Assembly: GCA_019695435.1 (NCBI GenBank)
Contig: JACTVF010000186.1
Span: 1-5,302, forward strand
Direction of reading: 5' to 3'
Source of the DNA: Methanoregulaceae archaeon
GTDB lineage: Archaea; Halobacteriota; Methanomicrobia; Methanomicrobiales; Methanospirillaceae
Length of the DNA: 5,302 bases
Under the pieces are notes generated by a model, which was not told where the DNA came from, did not search any database, and saw nothing but the letters and a program-made list of their open reading frames with translations. Below, piece by piece: positions 5,045 through 5,302 of the stretch (its first letter is position 1; each line of letters begins with the position of its first letter). Position numbers and translations under genes: made by a program.

Positions 5045-5302
5045 TTAGTTCCCTCCCGTGGCTTTCTCGACTTTGACAACCGCGGAGCCGATGGTCGCGG
5101 GCATCGAGACGATGCCCTTCTTGATATCTTCGGTTACATCGGCTGCAAGCTGAACGGAGCCGGCCTTCCCGGTGATTTTTACCATCGAGCCGCTCGTAAT
5201 GCCCAGTGCCTTTGCGTCGGCGGCATTGATCTGGACTTTTGCCTCGGGCCACTCGCGCATGACGGACTCAGTGTGCGTGGAGAGCGTGCCCATGGGCCAC
5301 TG
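5045..5302 (-). CDS. fdhA: Formate dehydrogenase alpha subunit FdhA, C-terminal fragment (5' part off window)
   Basis: The last 85 residues and TAA stop of a molybdopterin oxidoreductase; the frame is open to the right edge, and the ATG at 5293 is internal, not a start. The visible part is the C-terminal molybdopterin-dinucleotide-binding domain: PMGTLSTHTES, then REWPEAKVQINAADAKALGI, then a G-x2-V-x-I strand, a second strand AGSVQLAADVT and IKKGIVSMP. In the whole enzyme this subunit oxidises formate to CO2 at a Mo or W centre; the active-site Cys/Sec and the N-terminal 4Fe-4S motif lie outside the window. The C-terminus goes straight from GIVSMPATIG to SAVVKVEKA and lacks the 'HF...N.LT' stretch usual before the final strand in FdhA. 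The assignment rests strongly on the fdhB that follows 2 bases later; other molybdopterin subunits are possible but less likely. Confidence 0.85.
   Translation of the reverse strand, partial: QWPMGTLSTHTESVMREWPEAKVQINAADAKALGITSGSMVKITGKAGSVQLAADVTEDIKKGIVSMPATIGSAVVKVEKATGGN
5050..5057 (-). promoter_or_regulatory. Ribosome binding site of fdhB inside the fdhA 3' end
   Basis: GGGAGGGA on the minus strand lies within the last codons of fdhA, with the GGAGG core 9 bases from ATG 5042. It decides the fdhB start and indicates coupled translation of the two subunits. Confidence 0.75.

Noticed and set aside
4497..5048. Plus-strand frame of 183 codons
   Set aside because: Antisense to fdhB, with no family similarity or start signal.
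5043..5252. 70-residue N-terminal extension of fdhB
   Set aside because: It overlaps the fdhA coding end in another frame, is Arg-rich and not FdhB-like; ATG 5042 has a strong ribosome site.

Overview
The window looks like chromosomal DNA from a formate-using, hydrogenotrophic methanogenic archaeon. The combination of an F420-type formate dehydrogenase beta subunit (FrhB/FdhB family with two ferredoxin-type 4Fe-4S motifs), an FdhC-type formate channel and an archaeal class II histone-deacetylase-like enzyme points to the Euryarchaeota. The moderately GC-rich coding style and the accompanying membrane proteins make a Methanomicrobiales relative (for example Methanoregula-like) the best guess. 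That placement is inference; no rRNA or other marker gene is present.

Layout from left to right. Positions 1-2172 hold three genes on the minus strand, transcribed from right to left: fdhC (1294-2172), a small membrane-anchored OB-fold protein (743-1267), and an unrecognised four-helix membrane protein (1-701) that runs off the left edge. Gaps of 26 and 41 bases suggest one transcript. Positions 2173-2465 are an AT-rich divergent intergenic region, dense in short inverted repeats, that should carry the promoters of fdhC (minus) and of the next gene (plus). Positions 2466-3524 encode a histone-deacetylase / acetylpolyamine-amidohydrolase superfamily enzyme on the plus strand, ending in a hairpin-plus-T-tract terminator. 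Positions 3525-3788 are a convergent intergenic region with GC-rich hairpins and two T7 tracts that look like the terminator of the opposing formate dehydrogenase operon. Positions 3789-5042 encode fdhB and 5045-5302 the last 85 residues of fdhA, both on the minus strand and separated by 2 bases.

How they work together: FdhA (molybdopterin enzyme) oxidises formate to CO2 and passes electrons to FdhB, which reduces F420 and may also feed heterodisulfide reductase. FdhC brings formate into the cell. The unusual aspect is that fdhAB and fdhC, often one operon in methanogens, are here separated by an opposite-strand deacetylase gene, so fdhC has its own promoter region and leads its own small cluster of membrane proteins.

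I see no mobile element, CRISPR array, tRNA or rRNA. The points most worth a second look are the dyad-rich fdhC control region, the two uncharacterised membrane proteins behind fdhC, the apparently shortened C-terminus of FdhA, and the structured convergent intergenic region.
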